Assembly (NCBI GenBank): GCA_000310025.1
Contig: FN649729.1
Location: 4,223,216 to 4,287,215, forward strand
Length of the DNA: 64,000 bases
Origin: Ectocarpus siliculosus
Taxonomy: Eukaryota > Sar > Phaeophyceae > Ectocarpales > Ectocarpaceae
Direction: 5' to 3'
Below the pieces are notes generated by a model, which saw only the letters and a list, made by a program, of their open reading frames with translations, ran no database searches and was not told where the DNA came from. The first letter of the stretch is position 1. Each line of letters starts with the position of its first letter. The position numbers and the translations under genes are program-made. Shown here piece by piece: positions 51,147 through 63,037 of the stretch.

Positions 51147-53111
51147 GTGACCCTCTACGAAGAGTTCTCCAGGTACGCCGATAGAAGATCTGTGGCGCAA
51201 GAGGTCATCTTCGAGGTGAGCTTTTCGTTGCACTCACTTGTGACCAACCAACTTTTGTGTGTATGTATCGTGATGGGATGTGATGCCACACTCCTCCCGC
51301 CGGATGCATTCTCTCGGCGGATATCAACAGCGAGGTGGGCTTACATCTTTTGGCACCCCATCCATTCCCGTGACTCTATGTAGGTGTTGGCAGCTGGTGC
51401 ATTGTATCACATGATGTCTAGGGGGTGGCGTTTGGTTTGTTGCTCCATTAGCGCGAGTCTGTGGAGATCCTCAACACCGGTTTTGGAGAATCGTCCACCT
51501 TTCAAGTTATGCATTGCCCTGCTCACGCAGAGCTGCCTCCAATCCGAGGCCCGCTTTTTCCTTTGAACATGCGTGGTGCTTGGTTACAACGAACTTTGTG
51601 CTCCAAATCAAACGCCATAAACTTGCGTTGCGCGAACAGGCGGCGGGCGGCTTTTGCCGAATTCTTTGCGGAAGTTGGGAGAAGGATCGGATCCGTAAGG
51701 ATAACGGTTCAATTCGTAAACGGGAGAAAAATGTATCTTCTTCGATTGCTGGGCCGTGTGCTATTATGCTAGTTGTATTCATGCACAACGACAGCAGAAC
51801 AGGTACAGACCAGACTATAGCAGCAGTAGAAGTTGAAAATGCCGCAGTTGAGAGAAAACTCCACCTTTTGCGAGCTGAAATAGTTGGCCGCGGTAGAAAA
51901 TTCGCGGATAAGATATCGCGGACAAAATTCTTCCTGCTTTTTTTTTCGCGGCAGAAACCAATCCTGTTCGGATTAGAACATGTGAACGAGTTACTGTCAA
52001 ACCCACGCCTGAAGGGTTGTTGCTTGGGACAGAGTAGGAGTGAAAGGATTGCTGCTACAGTAGCATGTGGCGAGCGCGATCACGCTTGTGAGAACAGCAG
52101 TTCCAAATAAGCTAGCCGGTGCTCGCTTCTTCATGTCGCTGCTCATCAAGATCTTCATGCTCATAGGTAATAAATCAGCCAGCGTTTCGCAGTCGGAGGC
52201 AGGGCGAATCGGGAAAGCAAACACCAGAGAATCGATTGCAGGGTGGAGGGACAGCCGAAGACACACGCTCCAATAGTGCATGTACACGCGGATGCAGGCG
52301 AATATTTTGTCTCCTCCAATGACTCTCGGTTCCAATGTGGCCTGTCCTATGGATTTCCGAGTTAAGTCCGGGGGGGGCGTAGTTTGCCCACTTCGGGTAT
52401 TCCGGCGAAACAAAGGCCCACACGTGTGTGTTGAGGTCTCCCTCAAGAAAAACGTTGGAGATAGATGTATGCCTTGACACGCGAAGCCACCTTGCTTTTT
52501 CCGTGCAGATTACTTCAGCGGAGCACTTCGAGGACGTGGTATCTAGGGCAGCAGGGGCGGATGAACATGAGGGGTACGAGGACGCTCAAGGAAACTGGAG
52601 AGTTCCACACAAACTCATGATGGTCCAAATTCATGCCGGCTGGTGCCGTGTTTGCAAGGGACTGCAACCTAAATTGCTGAAGCTCATCACCAAGCACCCT
52701 GAGGTTCTGTGCTGCAAGATCAACAAGGCACACCACGAGGTGAGTGGGTCTGATGGAATCCACATGGCCTATTTGTTTACTGCACGATGCCAGTAATTGC
52801 AGGAAGTTGCGTTTCGTTTTCAAATTCCATGCCGAGTGAACCAAGTGTCGTTCGCTGCGTCCGGACGATGCGTGGCACGGTAACAATCGCAACCAGGACG
52901 ACCGCAAACTGCTTTATTTCTTCTCTTCTCACTATAATTTCCCACTGGTGACACGTTCCGTGCTGTTGCCACAACCTCGCAGGAGCTTGCGGCAAAGCTG
53001 GGTGTGCGTGGGCTGCCGATGCTCATCTTTTACAAGAACGGAAAGCGGGTGGATCACCACACAACTGCCAACATCAACACAATAGAGGAGGCCATCAGAG
53101 ATAATACTTGA
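51147..53111 (+). CDS. Thioredoxin-like protein, WCRVC active site (5' end open)
   Basis: A probable thiol-disulfide oxidoreductase. Three phase-0 exons: 51,147-51,215; 52,509-52,739; 52,983-53,111 (TGA). They give the last 142 residues. The thioredoxin fold is shown by EVIFEITSAEHFEDVV (first strand and helix), MMVQIHAGWCRVCKGLQPKL with a CxxC active site, a strand ending CCKINK, and GVRGLPMLIFYKNGKRV with the cis-proline. An acidic insertion (GADEHEGYEDAQGNWRVP) precedes the active-site strand. The WCRxC form resembles plant WCRKC-type plastid thioredoxin-like proteins, but location cannot be judged because the N-terminus is unresolved. The first intron is long (1,293 nt). It ends convergent with the fucosyltransferase gene, with 311 bp between the stop codons. 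Confidence 0.8.
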
Positions 53112-53422
53112 TACTGTTACAAAGACAGGCTAAATGTGCCTTGAGCACTTGCGCACAGCTGTTGGCAACCCCGTAAACGATACGTAAGTAAATTGCTACA
53201 TACGAATACAATAAAACACAAGCAGTAACTAGTTTTGGTGAGTGTTAAATGTACATGGGTGAACGACGACGTCGTATTGTATGCACAACCCAGCTAACAT
53301 GAAGCACATTGCACTCGAGACACCACGCACACCGACCGGCCAACTTTGACGACAAAAAACACAACGCACGCGTCACAGCCGCACGAAACACGTCACTTTG
53401 TACACATGAACGAGGGAGAGTG

Positions 53423-56400
53423 TCACAGCTCCAGCCGTAGATTTCGAGCACGATCTCTCGCCGCGTTGCAACTATTTACTGTCGTGGGTGGGTCGCCAAG
53501 GCAGGGCACATTGGGGTCGTAGCTCAGCCTTGAAAGCATAGCTGAACTGAAGCAGCTGGCCTCCTGAACCCGCCCGATGTCAGCAAGACAGGGTTGTGAA
53601 GAAGTCGACTGGTGGGCAGTGTGGCTGTCCAAAATCACAATCGGCGACACGCTCATCCGTGCATGCCCCAAAACACCAATTGGTGAAGCCTGCGGATCCA
53701 AACGGTCGTAGGAGCGCACATTTGAGTGCTGATCGTCTTTACAGTTAACTCACACGTGCGATGCTTCAATCCTGCTTCACCCACAGGGCTGGATCACCCT
53801 ATCGAAGGCGCATGTATCGAAGAGGCACAATGACAACGAAGACAAACCGCCGAGAGCACTCACCGGTGAGACGATGCTCACGTCCCCGTATCCCAGAAGC
53901 CACGCCTGCTGAAGCTCCGTCAAGATGCGGGTCGTGCCGAAGCCTCGTGGCCCTGTGATGGCTACTACCCCCGCCGCCCCCAAGCTGTCCTGCCCCAAGT
54001 CTGCTACTCGTGACTGTAGTCCTTCCTCGTCATCAGTCACCACCAGCACGACGATGCCCTGTCATCACGACAAATGCAAAGGACGCGTGGGCAAAAACAC
54101 AGTACCGAAGACGTAAAACCTTGAGTTGTATAAGGCCTCCTTCCGGAGTGGGGTAAAGAGGGCACCGCGGGTGATGCAATAACATGGAACGGCCAGACAC
54201 AAGAACAAGAAAAACAGATATTACATGAATACAAATATCACGATTAAAACATGTTTGGCGGCAGCACCAACAGTATTGGTATTCACAGATACCCGCCAAA
54301 TGGACCCAGAAAATCATCAAACAACACGAAAACATTTTCACAAAAACGTTTCACAAACACAAACCAAAGGCGGGCGAATTCCGAAAAAGAGCAGCAGGAA
54401 CAGAAGGCTCCATCTAGACAACAAGAGAGAGTACATTGTCTCGCCGAGCAAAAAATACCAACAAAATCAATGACGGATCACGAATCAGGACACTACGATA
54501 ACAAAGAGTCGCCTGATTTTATCCTTGGACCCCTTCTAGGCCGGGGTGTACTCACCGTCGGGGATACGACGACCAAGTCATTCCCCATACGTACGCACCA
54601 AATGAATGAGTGGTGGTTCTCACATCATTCCACCACATGGAGGCAATAAAAATAACATTTGACTTTCATCTCACCTGCTGGTCCGGGGTCAGGTTTCCCT
54701 TGGCACGGTAGCTAGCATCACTGGCCTCTTTGAAGAAGAGCTGCTGCTGTGCAGCCGACATGCCACTTCCACCAGTTGAATCAGCAAGCACGTCCATCTC
54801 CATCACTGTTGTAGGAAGAGCACAATAAAACGACAACCGTGCTGGGTCGGACATACACATGACACGTGCGTGTCCTTAAACGGAGCAGATTTGCGCCAAT
54901 ATCATGCACACAGGTCGAACTGTTTGTGTATCCTTGTATAATTGCGGCCGGCGTTTCGCTAACATGATTTTTGTGTTTCTGGCACTACTTGTGAACGCAA
55001 CTTCTACAACGCTGTGCTAAATGGAAGGCGTTGATATTCCGAAGGAGTCGGCACCCGCAGTTGATGATCCGCACTCGTGTGCACCATACAGCGTCCGTCG
55101 GCGAACAACACCCGGGGGCACAAAGGCATTTGAAGAGAGAAGACAGGGTGTCTCAAATCATGTGTTGTTCGGGCGCACACTCGTACCATGATCCATTCGC
55201 GCCCAAGTGCACGTATTGTGGCGGCACTCAACGCGATCATTTCATGGATAGCATACACCCAACCAAACCAAAAAGCGGTTCGGCGCAGTACTTACCAATT
55301 ACGTAGTTGTCTTCCAAGTAGCGCTCCCTGAAACGACGCACAGCGGCCGTCACTGTTGGCACTGGGCGCATGAGCCAGTTACTCAGGCTGGCGAAAGTGT
55401 CCACCGAAGGAATTTCTTCCAAGACGGTTCGACTAGCGTGCTGGTTTACCGTCAGGAGCGGGGCAAAATACTCCGTGTTGGTGATCTGCGACAGAGCAAA
55501 CGATTGCAAGGCGGAATGCTTGCACGTTGAGACGAAATACAACGATAAATTGCGCGAGCACCTCCAGTTTCGAACACATCCACGCAAATTTAAGCCACCC
55601 TTCCACACCTCCAAAACAAATTGGGGTAAGATTTCGCACCTTGATAAACTGCGTGTCCCCCATGAAGTTCTTGAGGTTGTCACAAACCAAGCTGTTGTAA
55701 TTCGCTATTACATCCACAACAGTGGACCCAAGGTCCTCCTCGGCATATCCGAAGTAGTTCAGCCATCGGTCCTCGAACCGCTCCCAGCTCCAAAAAAATC
55801 CCGGGTCGAGGAATATTTCTTCCAACGAGCTCGTGCTGTAGCAGGGGGACAAAACCAGAAGGTGAGGTTGGGGGGCACGTTATCTATCTCTTCCCTTCGT
55901 CGACTCGGGCCGTCAGAGAGAAACATGCAGCCTTGTTCGTTTTTCTACATCTTAAAGACTAAGGAATCGGCGGCTCCATATCTGTCAGAACGGGCTTCGT
56001 GTGAAGACAACAACGACGACAACAACAATTCGCTTCGTTGTAACACGGAACGGGAGGCACTGAACAGAGATAGATCAGAACGGACAGCCGTGCACCAGGT
56101 CCGCATTTGTATGGGGAGAATCTACGACGGTTGATCAAAAACCCTCCAGCAGATATTCCGCTCACGCCTCTCCACAAGCTCACTGTTGCGGGTGGAGATC
56201 ATAGATAGCTGCGCCTCACCTGCCCGAGGTTCCTGAGCTTTCTCCCGCAGTAGTAGAATTCCCGGCAGCGATGTCGTTGGACCCCTGGGACTCGTCGCTA
56301 CCCGTCCATTGCACTAGCAGGACCCTTTCGCTCATGAGGGCGAACAGGTAGGTCGACGTCTGGCATGATCACACAAGCAACGTTTGTTACCATGACATTT

Positions 56401-57079
56401 CAGCAAATGGTGGGCTAATACCATGAAACTTGCAGACGCTTCCTAGCGGAAGTTTCAGCAATTGCTAGGATATGCGTACAAGTGGGATTCGGCAGCGCCA
56501 CCACGGAGGAGAAGCTTCGTGCGCCTACACACAACACAGAACGGCCGCAAAAGTTCCTCCCCACCCAAAGAACACAGGTTGGATCTGCGTGGTTGTGTCA
56601 AAGAGTACTTCCCTCACCAAGCCAAAGAGCGATTGCGCCACGGTCGTGTTCCCTGGCATCTCGTACACGACGTACTTGGCGTTCATCGGACTCGCTGTAG
56701 CGCTGTTATGAAGAACAGCATAATCCGTGAAGACCTTCGGGATGTCCTTGTCTTCAAAGTACGAGGGGTCCTCTGTCTGTGGTGCTGGCGCTGAGCTATC
56801 GAGGGACGAGCCAGTTGTGAACGCCTGACCCCACTGCTCGAAGTAAGCTGTCAGGCAGAGCAGTAAGGCTGCCAGAAAAATAGTCACGACGCCCATTACC
56901 CCGATGCCTCTCCACTTCTGCTTGGCGAGTAGGCGACACAAACGTAGCCATCTGCGCACAAGTTGAAACAGACAATTCAATTTTTTGGGGCCATGTATTG
57001 CAGATGGGCTCGAGGTGGGTGCTGGTAGTGTGGAGGAACATGAGTAGCGGGTGGCACACCAACAGGTAAACTTTGGCAT
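53423..57079 (-). CDS. GT37-like fucosyltransferase, type II membrane protein
   Basis: A probable Golgi glycosyltransferase of the plant xyloglucan-fucosyltransferase type; the acceptor is unknown, with sulfated fucan or glycoprotein as options (inference). Seven exons on minus: 57,079-56,618; 56,359-56,220; 55,835-55,640; 55,485-55,296; 54,805-54,675; 54,058-53,864; 53,689-53,423. They total 1,581 nt, giving 526 residues. There is one membrane helix (about 58-80) after a basic tail. KYVVYEMPGNTTVAQSLFGL joined to TSTYLFALMSERVLLVQW parallels the family's YVVW-GLGNR-LYALLTNRVLLV region. Then come FLDPGFFWSWERF, YFAPLLTVN...LSNWLMRPVP...RFRERYL, IVVLVVTDDEE and LTELQQAWLLGYGDVSIVSP. The arginines usual in the GNR and QIR motifs are missing. 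The start is the first in-frame ATG; an upstream exon is possible. Confidence 0.7.
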
Positions 57080-57541
57080 TCAAAAGCTATGACTCTTGTC
57101 CTGGACACTGGGCACACTGTAAGTAAGTACATGACACACCTTCGTCGCCTTCGTCGTCGTCGAGAGCTCGGGGTTCGTTCTAGTGTCGCTCCTGCCACCG
57201 GCGCTCTGGAGCGCCGAGAGGCACGCGGCATCAGGACTGAGGTAGGCGTGGCTGAATATGAAGGGGGTAAACACCCGGGGTTGGCTAGCGCCAAACACAG
57301 AGAGCTGCTGCGGCACCAAGCAGGTGGGGTGGGATGCTCACACAGCCGGCTCGCCGAGGCGTAGGGGCACGGCAGACTGGAATAGGAGTTGCTGGAGAGA
57401 AAAATAAAAAAAGAGGGTGATGCGCGCGCGCTATTTTCATGCAGGTTCCACCGCAACGTGCTGGGACAGCGGCCGCGAACGCCCCCGTTGGGCACACAAC
57501 AGCACTCTGGAGGCCGCGCAGGTCTGCTTGAGTTGGGTAGA

Positions 57542-60500
57542 ATGGTGCGGTGGGGAGCTCATGTGCTGGGGATATTGACGCTCGCAGCGGGTGCAGCCGC
57601 ATGGTGAGTGGGATAGCGTTCCTTGATGCGTTGGCAAGACCGCGCTGCTGTGTTCATGTTGCGGTGCATGTGAACGCGAAAGAGTGTTGCAGCTTGCTCG
57701 TGTTCTCGAAGAGAGTATTTTGGTTCTCCTCCTGGTGTGTGTACAAGGGCACCTGTCAATGATTCTGATGGACTCCCATTTTGGTCGCATCTACATAACG
57801 ACGGCAGCAGGTGTTCTTGAATGTGGTTTACAACTGCATGTCACGTATGTAGACTACATTACAAAACTCCACAGAGTTCAACACCTGGCGGTCTACATAC
57901 ATACCCCTCATGCGCACCTCCAGGAACTTTGCCCTACCAAGGATGGGTCCATCGTCACAACTACGAATGGCCAGCCACCCTCGCGTCTCTGGAATCCAAG
58001 CACAGCGGTATCGTCGGTTGCCTTCGGCACCGCACGACCATCGGCACAACTATTGGGTATCCAGGCATGCGACATCCCGCCTTGGCAGCTCATCTCCGGA
58101 TGCCTCTGTTGCTGAGGGCGAGGACGTCGTCGATCTGGAGGCCAGGCCATTCCCTAAAGTGGGAGATGTGGTGCGCTACAAGGGAAAGTGGGAGAACGAA
58201 GTGTCGTTCGGAGAGGTTAGTTCGTACCCAATGTACAGTAGCACTCCCCAGGGACCGCCTCTTTGGCTCGTGTCTGGACGTAGCGTAGCACGTGGTCCTT
58301 GTTGAAAATGAGAGCCTCTTATCGTTAACCATCATAGTACCCAGTCCTTCCGCAAAAAAAATGTCGCAAAAACGTTTGTCAGCCATTGGTCGAAGGGCTA
58401 CAGTTCCTCCAAAGAATCTGAGCTCCTTGCCAGAACAAGGGTGACTTGGCTTCATTGTGAAAAGTGTCCCCAAAACACGTGGGGACACTGTTCATAATGA
58501 AGCCAAGGCAACAATTTTTTCCAGTACCAGGCGATGTACAGTTTTACCTTGGTTTTACGACCTGGGGGGCACGCGGGTTGGGAGATGTGTACAGCAAGTC
58601 AGAGGCCCAGGAGATACACCACACAGCATATCACACAGCGTACCATCTCAGCCAAGCATGACAGACCAAGGGTTCTCACGTGCGTTGCACACAGCGGAGC
58701 CTAGGGTGACTACAGTCCGATAAATAGGCATTCGAGTGCTGTGTCCCCAAAGTGTCCCCATTTGGGCTTCCAGTACTAGGAAGGTTAACGCCAGCGTCTG
58801 GGTGTATCCTGATGGCGTACTCTATGGCGCATCCCGAACAATCGCGTGCATTCTGTAACACCAGATTCGTCAGCTGAGGAAGGTGGAAGAATCAGGCGGA
58901 TGGAGAGCGTATGTACTCGGTCTGGACTCCATCGGGAACGTGAGTAAAAATTTCCTACGTCTTTACACTCAAGGGATGGTAATTTCCTCTGGGTACGTGT
59001 ATGTCCTGCCATTGCTCCATCCATTTTATTCCGCGTCTCCAGTTGTACGGAAAGGTGCCGTTGAAACGCCTGTTTCAACCGCCGATGTTTCACAGGCAGT
59101 ACAACGCAAGGCCATCCATGTCCGAGACGTGAATGTAGACTGACCGTTCCGGGCTGGCTCGGACTTGTCCTCTAAAACACAGGATCAGTATGCACGCAAG
59201 AAGAATCAAAAGTCGAAGGCAGAGGATGTCACCACCTTGAGGTGAGCGCTCTGGCTTCAGCTGCTCTATCTCTTGTGCTCTCCAGAGGTTGCGGAACGTA
59301 TTGCTCATCCAACGGGCACAAGTGCAGGAAATCGAAACAACAAAATTGAGTCCATGTACGATGTAGACCACAACAAAGGCAACGAAGCGCTTGACACGGA
59401 CTGCAAAGATGTAACCGGCGTGTGGGATGTGGAAGAAGTTACTCTGGTTGGATGGCTGTGGTAGGTGCTGATGCTGGCGCGACATTAAGGGGACGCGACC
59501 ACCCTGTGCCGGGGAGCCAGAGCTCAATGGTTCCTGAAGTGGGCTGCTCTCTATTTCGGTACTTATTTCCGTCTTTCACTCTCTCTCCGCTGTTTTCTTC
59601 CTTGTTGTTGACAGGAGAATAAGGGCGGGTTTTTTATCGTTCTAGCCCAGTCGCCGACCAGTAGCTGTTCACCCCAAACAACCGCCCTCGTATTGCTCTG
59701 CCCACGCATCTGTCGATACATGCGTTCGCGAGGTTGAGAGGTCTACGTAATGTAGCGGTCCAATATCTCAGATGTTTCCAGCATACGTTCGAAACACACC
59801 GTTCGTTTCGCAGAGTTGTCTCTTGCCAACACGTCTTGTTCTCTAACTTGGAGTTCTCGCTCCGTTTGCCTGTTGTTTCCTTATCTGCTCGTTGATCAGG
59901 CCTGTGCGGGCTTTCTACGTAAGAAGTGTCGACGGTTTCAAGGTGAGTGAGGTATCGAGGTCATACCGCGTACGCGCTTTGCTTGATCTTTACTGTAAGG
60001 AGATTGATGACGTCGGACAGGCGGTGTCTAAGCTTGTTTCATGTCCTCGCCTTTGACCTGTGGTACTACATAGATACGCGAGGTCTCCATCTCACGCTAC
60101 ACCCTTCCTGTTGCTCCCGAATGGCCGTTGTGTGGCAGGTCATGCACAATTCCGATTCAGGCGAACCGCGCTACATCAGCGACGCGTACGAGCTTGAAGG
60201 GTTTGAACTACCGGTAGGTTTCTTTGTTGTTGAGGAGGTTCTTTTCGGTTTTCTTTGCAGTGCTATAACGGATTTTGGTGGGGGAACCCAACAAACATAT
60301 CCCCCGAAACCATGACAACCGAGAACAGTAGTATGATCGGGGTACGCACAGACCGGTGAAGTTGAACTATTTCCTCCGATGTGGAAGCAAGAAAGAGCAT
60401 TTTTTGTCTATAATTGAACCTGTGTGCAAGAACGCGGAGTCTTCTCATTCGTGTCACTCTTTTGCTAATTTAGTGTCCCGCCGATGAACCAGCTCGTATG

Positions 60501-62623
60501 CCCTCCACCTCTCAACCCAACCAACGTTTTTTCTACAGAAAATTGAGGTCGACCCCGTCAAGTTTGCGGCTGAGCTGGAATCGTACGAAGATCTCAAGCG
60601 GCGACTCGTTGTGGATGCTGCCCTGTTTGGCGCAGTCGGCGCTTTCGCGGCGTTCCAGGTCGGTGCGGGCAATACATCGGGTGCTGCTTTTCTCGGGGGA
60701 GTTGCCGCCGTTGGAAATTCTTAACGTGTGAGGAACACGTGATCACTATGAGCGCTCAGTTTAGTTATGTGAGGATTACGATGTCCCAAGTACGTGTCCA
60801 CTGCACATCATGAAGCACCTTCTGGTGCTGGTAGCTCACGCTGGGTGACAGGCATCGACATGAAGTGCGGTGGGTTTGTGCGCAAGCTCACCGTGGGACT
60901 GGCAGATGTTTTTTTTCAAACGTTTCTGGTATGAGGCGGTTGTCTCCAGGTTCGCGTGTGAGCAAGTTCCCTTTGGGATGTGTGGTGTGGATACACACCG
61001 GTTCAACCTCTGGTGGAGAGGCTGACGAGTACGGATAGTTGTGAGTCAGGGGGCGAGCAACCTTGTGTTGAAGCAAGGTTCAGCGTCCATCCTACACTGA
61101 CTCTATCTGTGGCAACACCCCGAAGGTAGATCTCCGACAGGTCATCTGACGTCACAATCTACGACAGTCTGAGGTGGCATTCACACTGGCACGAGTTCTG
61201 AAAATTACCAATCGGCTGCAAGGGTGCGGTACCAACGTCCTGCGGTGGCACAAGTATTTACCGTTGGAACCGGTTCTGACTGCTGCCTCGCTTCGTCAAA
61301 GGCAACACCCTCAGGCGCTCGCTATTCGTTTCTTGCCTCCATGACAACATATCAGATATTTGGAGCGGATCAAGGGTTGCTCTTTGCGCTGGGTGCTCTC
61401 GCCTCTGTGGCCTACGTGATCCTCCTGGAAAAGACGGCAGACGACGTCGCGAGCGGGAAGCAGGACGTCGCAACCAAGCTGAAGGGTGACGCGCGTTTCG
61501 CTGTCCCTGTGGTGCTCGTCCTTGCCTTGGCGGCTAAGAACTACCTCGCGAACCCCGACGGTGCGGTGCTGTTCAAGCTGATCCCCAAACAAGACTTTGC
61601 TGCGGTTATGATCGGGTTCATAGCCCCTGCCAGGTTGCCGCTTCTATACCGAGAGGTGAAGTCATCTCTCAAGGGTGACGACGTGCTGGACATGCTTCCC
61701 GGGTCCATTGGACAAGGTCGGGCGATTTTGAGGAGCATGGGCGAATCAAGCGGGGCAACAGCCGATGGGGCCGTAGAAATGGCAGGACCACAAGCCACCC
61801 GAGTTATCGTCGTGTCGGGGCCAGAATGTCTGGGGAAAACCACGCTCGTCAATAAAATTCTAGCCGAAGACAGCCGCTTAGCGCAGCCGGCTTGGTGTAC
61901 AACACGGCCACTACGGGCTTCAGAGGTCGATGGGGAAGACGCTTTTTCCACAAGGCAGGTCAAGTTCGAAGAACTCGAGCGGAAGGGCAGCTTTTTGCAC
62001 GTCTACACGGACGAAAGCGGGGAGTCGTACGGGTTGAGGTTTGAGGACATTTCCGCGATCACAGAAAAGGGCAAGGTGAGCCTTTACTAATTAGTAGTCA
62101 AGGTTTGCTTCTTTAACTCTTGAATGTTCGAGGCGCCCACTTGATGGGCGAGGATCGCGGTATACATCTAGGTGAACGCAGAACGATGTTTTGGATACTT
62201 TCGTCACTTCTCCGATAGGTGTGTGACTCCCGTTTAGATTAACGCATCCCTCAACGCATGTCATGCCTTACTTACCCTGGCAACGCTTTCGCTTCTTTCC
62301 AGGTGTGCGTCGTTGACGCGGATATGGCCTTGGTAAAAGCGCTAACGAGCGTGGGTGACTTGGCGCTCATTGGCGTGTGGGTAAGCCTTGACTCGATAGA
62401 AGCAATAGAGGAGCGGATACGGACAACACTCATCAGCGCCGGGGCTGCAAAAGACTCGCCGACCCTTGAGGCTGATGTGCGAGGGATGGTCAGACAAGCG
62501 GTGGAAGACATTGAGTATGGTGTCATGAGCGGGGTGTTCGACTTCACCGTCATCAACAACAGCGACGAACAGGAGTCGATGGAGACTGTGCGCAGGGCTG
62601 TCGAGTTTGCTACCGCTAAATAA
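57542..62623 (+). CDS. Membrane protein with C-terminal guanylate-kinase-like domain
   Basis: Nine exons: 57,542-57,603; 58,089-58,215; 58,865-58,939; 59,615-59,628; 59,900-59,942; 60,139-60,213; 60,539-60,658; 61,356-62,075; 62,303-62,623. They total 1,557 nt, giving 518 residues. Residues 1-20 look like a signal peptide (MVRWGAHVLGILTLAAGAAA). A small region around FPKVGDVVRYKGKWENEVS follows. Residues 155-200 form a hydrophobic pair (LVVDAALFGAVGAFAAFQ, GLLFALGALASVAYVILLE), with more hydrophobic stretches to about 280. From 320 on, GPECLGKTTL (P-loop, G327), WCTTRPLR, SEVDGEDAF, FEELERKGSFLHVY and YGLRFEDI match guanylate kinase. VFDFTVINNSDE matches the domain's end. A signal peptide on an otherwise plastid-like membrane protein would suit a complex plastid; this is inference. 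The 14-nt exon is supported only by phase and fit. Whether it phosphorylates GMP is not known. Confidence 0.75.
58441..58788. mobile_element. MITE-like element, copy 2 with long terminal hairpin
   Basis: This is an inverted copy of the element at 48,976-49,308, about 348 bp long, lying inside the intron 58,216-58,864 of the guanylate-kinase-like gene. Its left end (58,445-58,507) folds into a 27-bp stem with two mismatches and a 9-nt loop: CTTGGCTTCATTGTGAA plus AGTGTCCCC pairs with GGGGACACT plus TTCATAATGAAGCCAAG. The right end carries CCAGTACTAGGAAGGTTAA. It has no coding capacity. Confidence 0.65.
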
Positions 62624-63037
62624 ACAGCGCTACGTTTTATATTGTCTGTTTGGCGACGTTGGCAATGTTGGGTCAAGGTTTCACGGAGGAAGAGTAATGC
62701 CAGTGCTTTTGGAATGGAGCAACAAAAAAAAATCCAGGAGGGCACAGAGATTGTTTGAGGGACGGCAAAATGCCTCCGTGTCCGGCTGCATCGCACAAGC
62801 TCTCCTTGAGCATGCACATGCACTTTGGCCTCGCGGGGTCCCGGGTCGGCACGCTCAAATTGCGTTTCGACACTGTGGGTGGACACGTGCATATCATAAA
62901 CCGGAGTCGTGGACAAAAAAAATCGAAAAACACATCCTTATAACCACTTCAGACGTGGTACGTCAATGCTTTTCAATCCCTCCCCTGGTAGGCAGCCCCT
63001 AGTCCACTACCCAAGCATGACACATGCTTTTGGTGGT
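62624..63037. other. Convergent intergenic region
   Basis: These 414 bp between two convergent stop codons must hold both 3' UTRs. Short A-runs occur at 62,724-62,731 and 62,917-62,923. No gene was recognised. Confidence 0.6.

Noticed and set aside
53864-54058. P-loop-like GPRGFGTTR, suggesting an ATPase
   Set aside because: The Walker lysine is missing, and the exon fits the C-terminal part of the GT37-like protein (VTDDEE, LLGYGDVSIVSP) in frame with its neighbours.
55140-55270. Zinc-finger-like plus-strand peptide KCTYCGGTQRDH
   Set aside because: It is short and single-copy, has no supporting splice structure, and lies in an intron of the opposite-strand gene.
55370-56134. 254-codon plus-strand frame
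   Set aside because: It lies antisense to three fucosyltransferase exons that have correct splice sites, phases and family motifs; it is a shadow frame.
56400-56560. Possible extra fucosyltransferase exon (SFSSVVALPNPTCTHILAIA)
   Set aside because: Its frame cannot be joined to the preceding exon in any GT-AG phase. A direct join of 56,618 to 56,359 is in phase and restores the family motif.
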